A program made the position numbers and the translations under genes. A stretch of 64,000 nt of DNA. Origin: Thiobacillus sp. GTDB lineage: Bacteria > Pseudomonadota > Gammaproteobacteria > Burkholderiales > Thiobacillaceae. The notes beneath the pieces are model-generated. The model was not told the DNA's origin. It worked only from the letters and a program-made list of their open reading frames with translations, and ran no database searches. This document shows positions 30,997-38,976 of the stretch, piece after piece; the first letter of the stretch is position 1, and each line of letters starts with the position of its first letter. Location of the stretch: positions 1 through 64,000 of the forward strand of contig JAIBFA010000065.1 of the NCBI GenBank assembly GCA_019459325.1, given 5' to 3'.

Positions 30997-31488
30997 TCAG
31001 ACGGGTTTCTCGTCCAGCCAGCGCACCGCCTCGGCCGGCGTCATCACCCTGAAATGGGGCTCACAGCGCCGGCGCAGCTTGAGCACCGCGCGGTCCTTGC
31101 TGACCAGGCCCTGCGCGCGGACCGCAGCGGCCAGCTCGATGAACTTCTGGTCGTCGGGGTCGCTGCAACGCGGCATACGACTCCACACGGGCTCCAGCCC
31201 GTCGTGGATCGGAGTCCCCTTGGGGGGCAGACCGGTGTCCGCACCGGCGGAGTGCGCTTTTACCGACACGGCCTGATAGCGCGCGACCAGCGCCGCCTGT
31301 TGGGTTGGATCCAAAGAAAATTCGGGGTACGCGAGCACGCGGCGCCACTCGTCCAGCGTGGTGTCCGCCGTCACGCAGCGTACGCGCCCCGCTTCCAGCG
31401 CGTGTCGCAAGGGCCGGGCCTTTGCGTCGTCGAAATAGAGAAGATCGAGCACGACGTTGGTGTCGAGCACCAGCACGGACCTATTCAA
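30997..31488 (-). CDS. PIN-domain protein (toxin-like nuclease)
   Basis: A 163-residue PIN-fold protein with the N-terminal acidic motif VLVLDTNVVLDLL, a central acidic residue near DTTLDEWRRVL and the C-terminal DPDDQKFIELA plus SKDRAVL. These are the metal ligands of PIN ribonucleases. It belongs to the PilT-N group often annotated as a toxin component, but no antitoxin-size gene is adjacent; instead it overlaps the end of a thioredoxin gene by eight bases. Confidence 0.75.
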   Translation of the reverse strand: MNRSVLVLDTNVVLDLLYFDDAKARPLRHALEAGRVRCVTADTTLDEWRRVLAYPEFSLDPTQQAALVARYQAVSVKAHSAGADTGLPPKGTPIHDGLEPVWSRMPRCSDPDDQKFIELAAAVRAQGLVSKDRAVLKLRRRCEPHFRVMTPAEAVRWLDEKPV

Positions 31489-31852
31489 TATCGGTGTGCT
31501 CGGCGATGAATTCGCGCACCCAATGCTCCGGCTTGGCGCTGGAAAACCGGCCGACGATCTCGCCCTTGACGAACAGCAGCACGGTGGGAAAACCGCGCAG
31601 GCCGTAGCGCCCGGCGAGCTTCATGTTGGCGCCTTCGTCGACCTCGACCTTGGCCATGTGGAGTTTGCCGGCGTGATGCGCGATGACGCGCTCCAGCACC
31701 GGCGTCAGCGCGCGGCAGGGCGGGCACCAGTCGGCCCAGAAATCGACCAGGATGGGCAGCGCGTGCGAGGCCTCGATGACGTCGCGGTCGAAGTGTTCCA
31801 GATGGGTATCGAAAATCAGGTCCGGGGCGGGGGCGGCGTGGAGATGGGTCAT
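31481..31852 (-). CDS. Thioredoxin-family protein
   Basis: A 123-residue thioredoxin fold with the redox site FWADWCPPCRALTPVLE. The dipeptide between the cysteines is PP instead of the GP of classical TrxA, so redox potential or partners may differ. No signal peptide is evident, so it should be cytoplasmic. The start at MTHLHAAP is preferred over an ATG 16 codons upstream. It overlaps the PIN gene downstream. Confidence 0.85.
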   Translation of the reverse strand: MTHLHAAPAPDLIFDTHLEHFDRDVIEASHALPILVDFWADWCPPCRALTPVLERVIAHHAGKLHMAKVEVDEGANMKLAGRYGLRGFPTVLLFVKGEIVGRFSSAKPEHWVREFIAEHTDIE

Positions 31853-32005
31853 GGCGTGGGATCGGTAGGGTCGTTGCAACTCGAAGTCAATGAGCGCCAT
31901 TTTGCCTCAAGGGCCGGCCATTTCCGCCTGCACTCACCGCGCGAACCCATAGCCCTGCGTAAAAACTGCTTCACCCAGGAGGCGAAGGGCTGTTATTTTT
32001 ACGCC

Positions 32006-32416
32006 ATGGAAGAACGCTTTTATCGCGAGCAGGAAATTGCGCGGCTGCCGGACTTTCTTCCCGCCGCCACCTACAACCTTGCCCACACCCTGCTGGCGCG
32101 TGCCGGTCAATGCCTGTTCGTGCCGATCCGCAACCTGCAGTACATGGCGGTACTGGATGCCGAAGAATTCATTTTCGTCGACAGCCAGAACAAGGCTTGG
32201 GTCGAACTGGCGTGGCAGCACTTCCGTCCGCAGGCGCGCAGCGCACTCGACGAACGGGTGCCGTACGAAGTGGTGCACTACGCCCCGCAAGCCGCGGAAA
32301 CCATGAAGCGCCTGCCGGGCGAGTTTCACAAGGCACTGCTGGTGCTCGCCGAGCGCGACCTGCCGCAGCAGGATGCGCACGTGCTGCCGCTGGTGCGCCC
32401 GCCTCGCCCGGAATGA
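32006..32416 (+). CDS. Conserved hypothetical protein, 136 aa
   Basis: A soluble protein starting MEERFYREQEIARLPDFLPA, rich in Leu/Ala, without membrane segments, cysteine motifs or a domain I can name. It stands alone upstream of the two-component genes. Function unknown. Confidence 0.6.
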   Translation: MEERFYREQEIARLPDFLPAATYNLAHTLLARAGQCLFVPIRNLQYMAVLDAEEFIFVDSQNKAWVELAWQHFRPQARSALDERVPYEVVHYAPQAAETMKRLPGEFHKALLVLAERDLPQQDAHVLPLVRPPRPE

Positions 32417-32522
32417 GGACGGAGCGCCGGTCAGCTGCGCCTCCGGCCCTCCCCGACTGGACGCCGACGGCGCCGCGGTGTTAAAAGGCCTGCATGCGCC
32501 CCTCCCTTCCCCGCTGCCTGCC

Positions 32523-33230
32523 ATGAGCGACCGCACCCTCTTTTCCGTCCTGGTCGTTGAAGACAATGCAGATCTGGCGGCGAACATCGCCGATTTTCTG
32601 GAGGGCCATGGCCATCAGGTCGATGTGGCGCAGGATGGCGTAACCGGCCTGCATCTCGCGGTCACCCAACCCCACGACGTCATCGTGCTCGACCTGATGC
32701 TGCCCGGCATCGACGGCCTCACCCTGTGCCGCCGCCTGCGCCAGGACGCGCAATCAGCGACCCCGGTGCTGATGCTGACCGCGCGCGCCACGCTGGAAGA
32801 CAAGGTCGCCGGCTTCGGCGAAGGCGCCGACGACTATCTGACCAAACCGTTTGAACTGCGCGAGCTGGAACTGCGCCTCGCCGCCCTGGTGCGGCGCGCC
32901 AGGGGCAGCGAGCACCTGAACCGGCTGCGGGTGGCCGACCTGGTGTTCGACCTCGGCACCCGCGTCGTGCAGCGCGCAGGCCGCACCCTCAGCCTGCCCA
33001 TGCTGCCGCTGCGCATTCTGGAGCTGCTGATGAAGCGCTCGCCCAATGTGGTGTGGCGGCGCGAAATCGAACAGGGGGCCTGGGGCGATTCGCCACCCGA
33101 TTCCGATTCCCTGCGCGTGCACATGCACACCCTGCGCGCGGCCATCGATCCGCCCGACCTGCCGCCGTTGCTGCATACCGTGCGCGGCGTGGGTTATCAG
33201 CTGAAAGCCCCGGATGTTCCGCCTGCATAG
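32523..33230 (+). CDS. OmpR-family response regulator
   Basis: A 235-residue regulator. The receiver domain has the acidic pair VEDN, the phospho-acceptor VLDLMLPGIDG, the LTAR switch region and TKPFE. The C-terminal winged helix includes LRVHMHTLRAAIDPP and LHTVRGVGYQL. It forms an operon with the following sensor kinase, whose gene it overlaps by 17 bases. Confidence 0.92.
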   Translation: MSDRTLFSVLVVEDNADLAANIADFLEGHGHQVDVAQDGVTGLHLAVTQPHDVIVLDLMLPGIDGLTLCRRLRQDAQSATPVLMLTARATLEDKVAGFGEGADDYLTKPFELRELELRLAALVRRARGSEHLNRLRVADLVFDLGTRVVQRAGRTLSLPMLPLRILELLMKRSPNVVWRREIEQGAWGDSPPDSDSLRVHMHTLRAAIDPPDLPPLLHTVRGVGYQLKAPDVPPA

Positions 33231-34473
33231 CCTGCGCGCGCGCGTCGCCCTCTACTTCGCGGTTTTTGGCGCGCTGCTCAGCCTGGTCATGGCGGTGATG
33301 GTGTACCAGTCCGCCCACGACCTGAGCGTGCGACTGATCGACGAAACCCTGACCGCGGAACTGGACGACTACATCGCCCGCCGCGAGCGCAATCCCCTCT
33401 CCCTGCCGCCGTCCACTGTCACCCTGCAGGGCTTTGTGCGGGAAGCCGGCGAAACGGATGGCGTGCCGGACTATCTCGCCACGCTCGCGCCCGGCCGCCA
33501 CGAAGTCCGCGTCGGCACCCTGTCCTACCGGGCAGCCGTGCTGGACCGGGATAACGCACGCTACTACCTGCTCTACGACATCTCCCTGAAGCTCAAGCGC
33601 GAGCGGCGCTTTGCCCAGCAGCTCAGCATCGTTTCCGTTGCCATGACCCTGCTCTCCGCCTTGCTCGGCTTCTTCCTGTCCGGCGCAGCGGTCGCGCCGG
33701 TGGCCGACCTCGCTGCACGGGTGCGGCACCGCAGGCCGGAAGACTGGGACCACCCGTTGGCCGAGCACTTCCACGACCGCGAGATCGAGGAACTGGCCGG
33801 CGTATTTGACCGCCAGCTCAGCCGCATGCGCGCCTTCATCGAACGCGAGCGGGCGTTCGGTGCGGACATGAGCCACGAATTGCGCACCGCGCTCGCCGTC
33901 ATCCTCAGCGCCACCGAAGTGCTGCTGGACGACGACACGCTGAGCGACAAACAGAAAACGCGCGTGCAGCGCATCGAGCGCGCCGCGCGCGACATCGCCG
34001 AACTCGGCACCGCCCTTCTGCTCATGGCGCGCGAAGACCACGCCCAAGCCGGCGGCGGCTGCCAGGTCGCCGCGGTGATCGAAGAGGCGGTGGAAAGACA
34101 GCAACATGTCCTAGGCAGCAAACCGGTTGCCGTGGACGTGCAGACCGATCCCACCCTCGTCGTCACCGCCGATTGCGGGCTGGTCGACATCCTGGTCAGC
34201 AATCTGGTGCGCAACGCTTTTTCCTACACCGACGCCGGCAGCGTCACCATCCACCAGGACAGCCGCAGCCTGGTCATCTCCGACACCGGCCGCGGAATCC
34301 CCGCCAACGCCATCGACCAGGCTTTCCTGCGCCACTACCGCGACATCACCAGCACCGGCGCCGGCATCGGCCTGTCGCTGGTCAAGCGTATCTGCGACCG
34401 CTATGGCTGGCAGGTTCGGCTGGAGAGCGGCGAGCAGCAGGGCACGACGGTTACGGTCGTGTTTGCGCGATAG
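33214..34473 (+). CDS. Two-component sensor histidine kinase
   Basis: A 419-residue membrane kinase. Two N-terminal helices flank a periplasmic sensor region of about 120 residues, then a HAMP-like linker, the phospho-acceptor box DMSHELRTALAVI, the N box NLVRNAFSYT and the G boxes DTGRGIP and GAGIGLSLVKRI. The proline usually found after HELRT is Ala, a tolerated change. It partners the OmpR-type regulator immediately upstream. The stimulus cannot be predicted. Confidence 0.9.
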   Translation: MFRLHSLRARVALYFAVFGALLSLVMAVMVYQSAHDLSVRLIDETLTAELDDYIARRERNPLSLPPSTVTLQGFVREAGETDGVPDYLATLAPGRHEVRVGTLSYRAAVLDRDNARYYLLYDISLKLKRERRFAQQLSIVSVAMTLLSALLGFFLSGAAVAPVADLAARVRHRRPEDWDHPLAEHFHDREIEELAGVFDRQLSRMRAFIERERAFGADMSHELRTALAVILSATEVLLDDDTLSDKQKTRVQRIERAARDIAELGTALLLMAREDHAQAGGGCQVAAVIEEAVERQQHVLGSKPVAVDVQTDPTLVVTADCGLVDILVSNLVRNAFSYTDAGSVTIHQDSRSLVISDTGRGIPANAIDQAFLRHYRDITSTGAGIGLSLVKRICDRYGWQVRLESGEQQGTTVTVVFAR

Positions 34474-34533
34474 GGAAGCAAGTGGATTACTCCACGATCT
34501 GTACAAATACAGACTGTTACATGTAAAGAACGA

Positions 34534-34929
34534 GTGGACATATACAAGGAATCAGTCTTCAAAGCATTAATGTGGAGCCAAGCTGTAGAGAGCTTGGTTC
34601 GTGATTGCATCCTTAAATGTGTTTCCAATGGACAATTGAAACCAGATGACAAACGGCTCGAAAAAATCAAAAACGACTATGGCCTTGGTGGTTTAGCTTG
34701 GGAATTCAAACCCTGTATTTCAGAAGAACTTTTTTCCAGGCTCATTGGTTTTTCAAAAGACCGGAATGAATTGGCCCATAGAGCAGCACACACGTATATG
34801 ACCAACTTATTGGTTAACGAGACTGCTGCTGAAATAAGACAAGAGCTTTGGAAGCTCGAAGCAAATACCAGAGTAGCCGGCGATTTGTATGGTGAATTGC
34901 TGGAGCTACATACTAAGTTCAGTACATAA
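34534..34929 (+). CDS. HEPN-like small protein in an AT-rich patch
   Basis: A 131-residue protein from GTG 34534, or shorter from an ATG at 34570. The segment FSKDRNELAHRAAHTY contains an R-x4-H motif of the kind used by HEPN ribonucleases, in an all-helical, charged context. Base composition is clearly more AT-rich than the flanking genes, which suggests horizontal acquisition. No minimal-nucleotidyltransferase or other antitoxin partner is adjacent. The HEPN assignment is tentative. Confidence 0.5.
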   Translation: MDIYKESVFKALMWSQAVESLVRDCILKCVSNGQLKPDDKRLEKIKNDYGLGGLAWEFKPCISEELFSRLIGFSKDRNELAHRAAHTYMTNLLVNETAAEIRQELWKLEANTRVAGDLYGELLELHTKFST

Positions 34930-35058
34930 AAAATGTAACAAGCAGTTCGAGGCATTCTCAGCCTACCAACTTAACCTCGCCTTGCCCCCCGCTTAACCAT
35001 GTGTTAACACCCTCATCGCTACGATCTGACCTATCTCCACGGTCGGAATTTTCCAGCG

Positions 35059-36885
35059 ATGTCATCCCCTCTTGCCCGCCTGAGCATCCCTCCCCTCCGC
35101 CTCGATTGGCCCCGTCTGTTGCCGTTTCTGCGCTGGCGCAACCGCGTCAACAAGCAAACCCTGCGCGATGACCTGATCGCCGGACTGACCGGTGCGCTGG
35201 TGGCGCTGCCGCAGGGGGTGGCGTTCGCCACCATCGCCGGCATGCCGCCGGAATACGGTCTTTATGCAGGGATGATCCCGGCCATCATCGCGGCGCTGTT
35301 CGGCTCGTCCTGGCACCTGGTGTCGGGGCCGACGACGGCGGCCTCGATCGTGCTGTTCTCGGTGCTCTCCCCGCATGCCGAGCCGGGCTCGGCGCAATAT
35401 GTGAGCCTGGCACTGACCCTGACCTTCCTGGTCGGCCTGGTCCAGCTGGTGATGGGACTGGCGCGCATGGGCACGCTGGTCAACTTCATCTCGCATTCGG
35501 TGGTGACCGGCTTCACCGCCGGTGCGGCGATCCTGATCGCCACCAACCAAGTGAAGCATTTCTTCGGCCTCGAGATTGCGCGCGGCGCGTCGTTCAGCGA
35601 CACCTGGAGCACCTTGTTCAGCCAGTTCGACCAGGTGCAGCCGGGCGTGATGGCGGTGGCCACCTTGACGCTGGCGCTGGGCATCGCGGTGAAGCGCTAT
35701 TTCCCCAAGTGGCCCTACATGATCGTCGCCATGCTGGGCGGCTCGGCCGCGGCCGCGGCGCTGAGCGTCTGGTACGGCGTGCAGATGTCCACCGTGGGCG
35801 CGCTACCGGCGAGCCTGCCGCCCCTGTCGGCGCCGTCGCTGGACGGCGAAAGCATCCGCGCAATCGCATCCGGCGTGGTGGCGGTGACACTGCTGGCGCT
35901 GACCGAGGCGGTGTCGATTGCGCGCGCACTGGCGGCGCGTTCCGGCCAGCACGTGGACGGCAACCAGGAATTCATCGGCCAGGGCATGTCGAACCTCGCC
36001 GGCGCGTTCTTCTCCGGCTACGTCGCCACCGGTTCCTTCAACCGTAGCGGCGTCAACTACGCGGCCGGCGCCAAGACGCCACTGGCGGCGATGATGGCGG
36101 GCTTCTTCCTGCTGCTGGTGGTGCTGCTGGTTGCGCCGTGGGCGCGCTTCCTGCCCAACGCCGCCATGGCCGGCATCCTTTTCCTGGTCGCCTGGGGTCT
36201 GATCGACTTCAAGGAAATCGCCCACACGATCAAGACCAGCCGCCGCGAATTCTCCATCATGGCCGCCACCTTTGCGGCGACGCTGTTCCTGACGCTGGAA
36301 GAGGCCATCATCATCGGCGTGCTGATGTCGCTTTCGCTGTATCTGGCGCGCACCTCCAAGCCGCAGGTGCGGGAACGCGTACCCGATCCGCACAGCAAGA
36401 AGCGCAAGTTCACCGATGTTGACAACGCGCCGCACTGCCCGCAACTGCGCTTCGTGCGCATCGACGGCTCGCTGTTCTTCGGCGCCACCGCGCACGTGCG
36501 CGAAAGGCTGGCCGCCCAGGACATCGTCCGGCCCGACCAGAAACACGTGGCCATCATCGCGCACGGCATCAACTTCATCGACATGGCCGGTGCCGAAGCC
36601 CTCGCCGACGAGGCGCGGCGACGGCGCCAAGCGGGTGGCGGCCTCTATCTGATCGGCGTCAAGGACACGGTGCAGGAACAGCTGGCGAAAAGCGGCGCCC
36701 TGAAAACGATCGGCGGCGCCAACCTGTTCGATTCCAAGACCGAAGCCATCGCCGAAATCTACCGCCGCCTGGACCGCGATGTCTGCCGTACCTGCAACGC
36801 ACGCATTTTCCGCGAATGCGCACCGGTGCGGGTCGAGCCGGCCGGCCATCCCCACCCCTTGTTCCCTGTAGGAGTCCAGCCATGA
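35059..36885 (+). CDS. SulP-family anion transporter with STAS domain (SulP1)
   Basis: A 608-residue SulP (SLC26-type) permease: a membrane core of 14 predicted helices starting TLRDDLIAGLTGALVALPQG, then VAFATIAGMPPEYGLYAG, and a cytoplasmic STAS domain (~residues 470-560). An unusual cysteine tail follows at residues 575-587 (VCRTCNARIFREC), shared with SulP3 at 44980. SulP members carry sulfate, bicarbonate or other anions. The next genes are a Usp-like protein (ATGA overlap) and a gamma carbonic anhydrase, which favours bicarbonate. Sulfate remains possible. Confidence 0.88.
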   Translation: MSSPLARLSIPPLRLDWPRLLPFLRWRNRVNKQTLRDDLIAGLTGALVALPQGVAFATIAGMPPEYGLYAGMIPAIIAALFGSSWHLVSGPTTAASIVLFSVLSPHAEPGSAQYVSLALTLTFLVGLVQLVMGLARMGTLVNFISHSVVTGFTAGAAILIATNQVKHFFGLEIARGASFSDTWSTLFSQFDQVQPGVMAVATLTLALGIAVKRYFPKWPYMIVAMLGGSAAAAALSVWYGVQMSTVGALPASLPPLSAPSLDGESIRAIASGVVAVTLLALTEAVSIARALAARSGQHVDGNQEFIGQGMSNLAGAFFSGYVATGSFNRSGVNYAAGAKTPLAAMMAGFFLLLVVLLVAPWARFLPNAAMAGILFLVAWGLIDFKEIAHTIKTSRREFSIMAATFAATLFLTLEEAIIIGVLMSLSLYLARTSKPQVRERVPDPHSKKRKFTDVDNAPHCPQLRFVRIDGSLFFGATAHVRERLAAQDIVRPDQKHVAIIAHGINFIDMAGAEALADEARRRRQAGGGLYLIGVKDTVQEQLAKSGALKTIGGANLFDSKTEAIAEIYRRLDRDVCRTCNARIFRECAPVRVEPAGHPHPLFPVGVQP

Positions 36886-37346
36886 AAACCCGCCAACGCA
36901 TCCTGGTTCCGTTCACCCACGGCTACAACGGTTCGACCCTGCTGCGCCGCGCCAGCGAGATCACCGCGTCGGCAGATGTCGACCTGCTGGTGGTGAGCGT
37001 GCTGGACACCCGATCCGGTTTCGAGCTGGACGGGCCTGCCGGGAATCTTCCTGGAGAGCGTGCCGCGCGCCTGGCGCCGGCGGAACAGAAACGGCTCGAG
37101 CACGACCTGATGCGGCACGGACTCGACCAGGCGCAAGCCACCGTGATCTGGGGGGAGCCGCGCGCCGCCCTGTCCGCCCTGATCCGCAGCTGGCGCCCCG
37201 ACCTGGTCGTCTGCGATGGGCGCACGCGCCGCATGATGCCCGCCCGCAAGAGCCAGGAAGGCCCGGAGATGATGAGGGTCGGCCGCACCGGCGCCTTTGC
37301 ACGACTGGCTGGATTGTTCTATCACCAAGCACAGGGGCATGCCTGA
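36882..37346 (+). CDS. Universal-stress-like protein paired with SulP1
   Basis: A 154-residue protein with a Usp/HUP-like opening (RQRILVPFTHGYNGSTLLRR) and a central WRPDLVVCDGRTRRM segment. The canonical G-x2-G-x9-G-S/T ATP-binding signature is not evident. Its start overlaps the sulP1 stop (ATGA), so it is translationally coupled. A second small Usp-like protein precedes sulP2 at 42379, so the Usp-SulP association recurs in this window and suggests a regulatory role. Binding to the STAS domain is speculation. Confidence 0.65.
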   Translation: MKTRQRILVPFTHGYNGSTLLRRASEITASADVDLLVVSVLDTRSGFELDGPAGNLPGERAARLAPAEQKRLEHDLMRHGLDQAQATVIWGEPRAALSALIRSWRPDLVVCDGRTRRMMPARKSQEGPEMMRVGRTGAFARLAGLFYHQAQGHA

Positions 37347-37482
37347 GCGGGCGCTTTAAGAAGCCTGTCCCCTGCGCCAGATTCCTGCTTCACGCCGCCG
37401 CCGGGTTTCCGAACCGGCGCGTGCCCTGGCGCCCATGAGGGCCATCTGATTTTTTAGCCACGCAACAAGAAGGGAAACCACC

Positions 37483-38043
37483 ATGATTCGCCGCAACCCG
37501 CGAGGCGACCTGCCGGTCGTGCACGAGACCGCCTTTGTCGACCCCACCGCCATCATCTGTGGCCACATTATCATCGGCGAGAACGTCTTCATCGGACCCT
37601 ATGCGGTCATACGCGCCGACGAAGTCGACGAGAACGGTCACATGGAACCCATCGTCATCGGCGCGCACTCGAACATCCAGGACGGCGTGGTCATCCACTC
37701 CAAGGCCGGCGGACGGGTCGAGATCGGCGAGTACACCTCGATCGCTCACCGCTCCATCGTGCACGGGCCCTGCAAGGTGGGGGACCGCGTGTTCATCGGC
37801 TTCAACTCCGTGCTGTTCAACTGCGTGGTGGGCGAGGGCTCGGTGGTGCGCCACAACTCGGTGGTCGAGGGCTGCAGCGTGCCCGACGGCTTCTATATTC
37901 CCTCCACCTGCAACATCCACTCGGACGAGGAGCTCGCCAGCATCGAACCCGTCACCCCCGATGTGACCGGCTTCTCCGAAAGCGTGGCGCAGGCCAACCA
38001 CGAACTAGTCAAGGGCTACAAGCGCATCCGCAACGAGTTCTGA
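37483..38043 (+). CDS. Gamma-class carbonic anhydrase (Cam/CamH-like)
   Basis: A 186-residue left-handed beta-helix protein. The residues known from Cam are all visible: Arg44, Asp46 and Glu47 in VIRADE, Gln66 in NIQDG, and the three zinc/iron-ligand histidines His72, His89 and His94 in VVIHSK and IAHRSIVHGP. It lacks the acidic loop of archaeal Cam, as in CamH. It should interconvert CO2 and bicarbonate. No signal peptide is seen, so it is cytoplasmic. Position after sulP1 and usp points to inorganic-carbon handling. Confidence 0.8.
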   Translation: MIRRNPRGDLPVVHETAFVDPTAIICGHIIIGENVFIGPYAVIRADEVDENGHMEPIVIGAHSNIQDGVVIHSKAGGRVEIGEYTSIAHRSIVHGPCKVGDRVFIGFNSVLFNCVVGEGSVVRHNSVVEGCSVPDGFYIPSTCNIHSDEELASIEPVTPDVTGFSESVAQANHELVKGYKRIRNEF

Positions 38044-38506
38044 GCGTGCGGTGCGTCCGCATGATTGACGCGGGCCCTCGCCTGATCACCCTTCCTTGCG
38101 CATCGACATGGCACGCTTGGCATTCACCCATTCGGGCTGCGCTGTATTGGATGAGGCATTGCCCTGACACAGGGCAATGCGCAATCCACGATTCCAATTC
38201 GTCGAGGAGGTTCAATGCGCCTCCATCACTCATTCAGGTAACTAGGTTCCCTGCGGCTGGCCGCCGAACAGAGGAGGCTGGATCGCGACAGGCAGGCATC
38301 CCCCGCTGGAACGGCAGGATTTGCGATGCTCCCCAGCCGACTAGCAACATTCATCGATGCCTATCAAACCGCAGAGGCAGCCCCTCGTCTACGACTTAAG
38401 TTGTATATCAATCTTTGGACATTTGACTTAGTGTTTCGAGCTTCAGCTCGGGGGGCGATCTAGACCACCGAAATACCTGTTCGAAAACACCCCGAATGGA
38501 GGTTCT
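38044..38506. other. Intergenic region without a supported gene
   Basis: This 463-bp gap between the gamma-CA gene and a low-GC pair of genes shows no convincing gene or RNA. It contains one perfect hairpin (annotated separately at 38156) and the GC content falls toward its right end, so it may be the boundary of acquired DNA. Confidence 0.5.
38156..38180. terminator. Perfect 11-bp hairpin after the gamma-CA gene
   Basis: GCATTGCCCTG-ACA-CAGGGCAATGC is a perfect inverted repeat 113 bp after the gamma-CA stop. No T-run follows, so it may be a processing or stability hairpin ending the sulP1-usp-CA transcript instead of an intrinsic terminator. Confidence 0.5.
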
Positions 38507-38959
38507 ATGTTTTTACGGTTACTGGTGTTTTTTGTTCTGGGTGGAACCACGCTCGTATCGCAAGCAGAAGTACGGGAGGAGCTGAAAGACAAATTTGCCG
38601 CTGGGCTGTTGATTTTAGACAAGGACGCCAAGCGTCCCGTGAAAACTGCTCGCCGTGGTGTGCGGGTTGTTAGCGCCATTAAGCTTGTGGGGTGCGCATC
38701 CAACGCAATGGGAAAATGTGATGCGGAAGCTGACTATCGAGTCTATTTTCCTGATGGGGCATTAAGTTCGCACATCGAGCATGCCGAACTGTGGAAGGAT
38801 AAAGCGCCTGTGCCCGGTGAGGTGGTGACTGGGGCTGTTTTGGGCATCACGACTTCGCTGACAGACCCAGTCGGTAAATATCGAATTGAGGCTACCGTTC
38901 GGGATCTGGTTAGCGGTCAGACAATTGAGCTTTCCCAGGTCTTCACCGTAATCAAGTAG
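38507..38959 (+). CDS. Secreted hypothetical protein, 150 aa
   Basis: A 150-residue protein with a clear signal peptide (MFLRLLVFFVLGGTTLVSQA) and a predicted beta-rich mature part. There is a Cys pair at GCASNAMGKC. GC content is lower than in the flanking genes, matching the next gene 17 bp downstream. The two probably form a small acquired operon. No family recognised. Confidence 0.65.
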   Translation: MFLRLLVFFVLGGTTLVSQAEVREELKDKFAAGLLILDKDAKRPVKTARRGVRVVSAIKLVGCASNAMGKCDAEADYRVYFPDGALSSHIEHAELWKDKAPVPGEVVTGAVLGITTSLTDPVGKYRIEATVRDLVSGQTIELSQVFTVIK

Positions 38960-38976
38960 GTGATGAAAGGATCATC

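Noticed and set aside
30997-31852. PIN-domain toxin plus adjacent antitoxin
   Set aside because: The overlapping neighbour is a thioredoxin-fold protein with WCPPC, not an antitoxin; no small DNA-binding gene flanks the PIN gene.
34474-34533. tRNA or small RNA before the HEPN-like gene
   Set aside because: No cloverleaf, acceptor stem or terminator could be drawn in this short AT-rich stretch.
38044-38506. Small plus-strand frame of 117 codons in the gap after the gamma-CA gene
   Set aside because: No ribosome-binding site, no recognisable sequence, and it spans a perfect hairpin; it is more likely non-coding.
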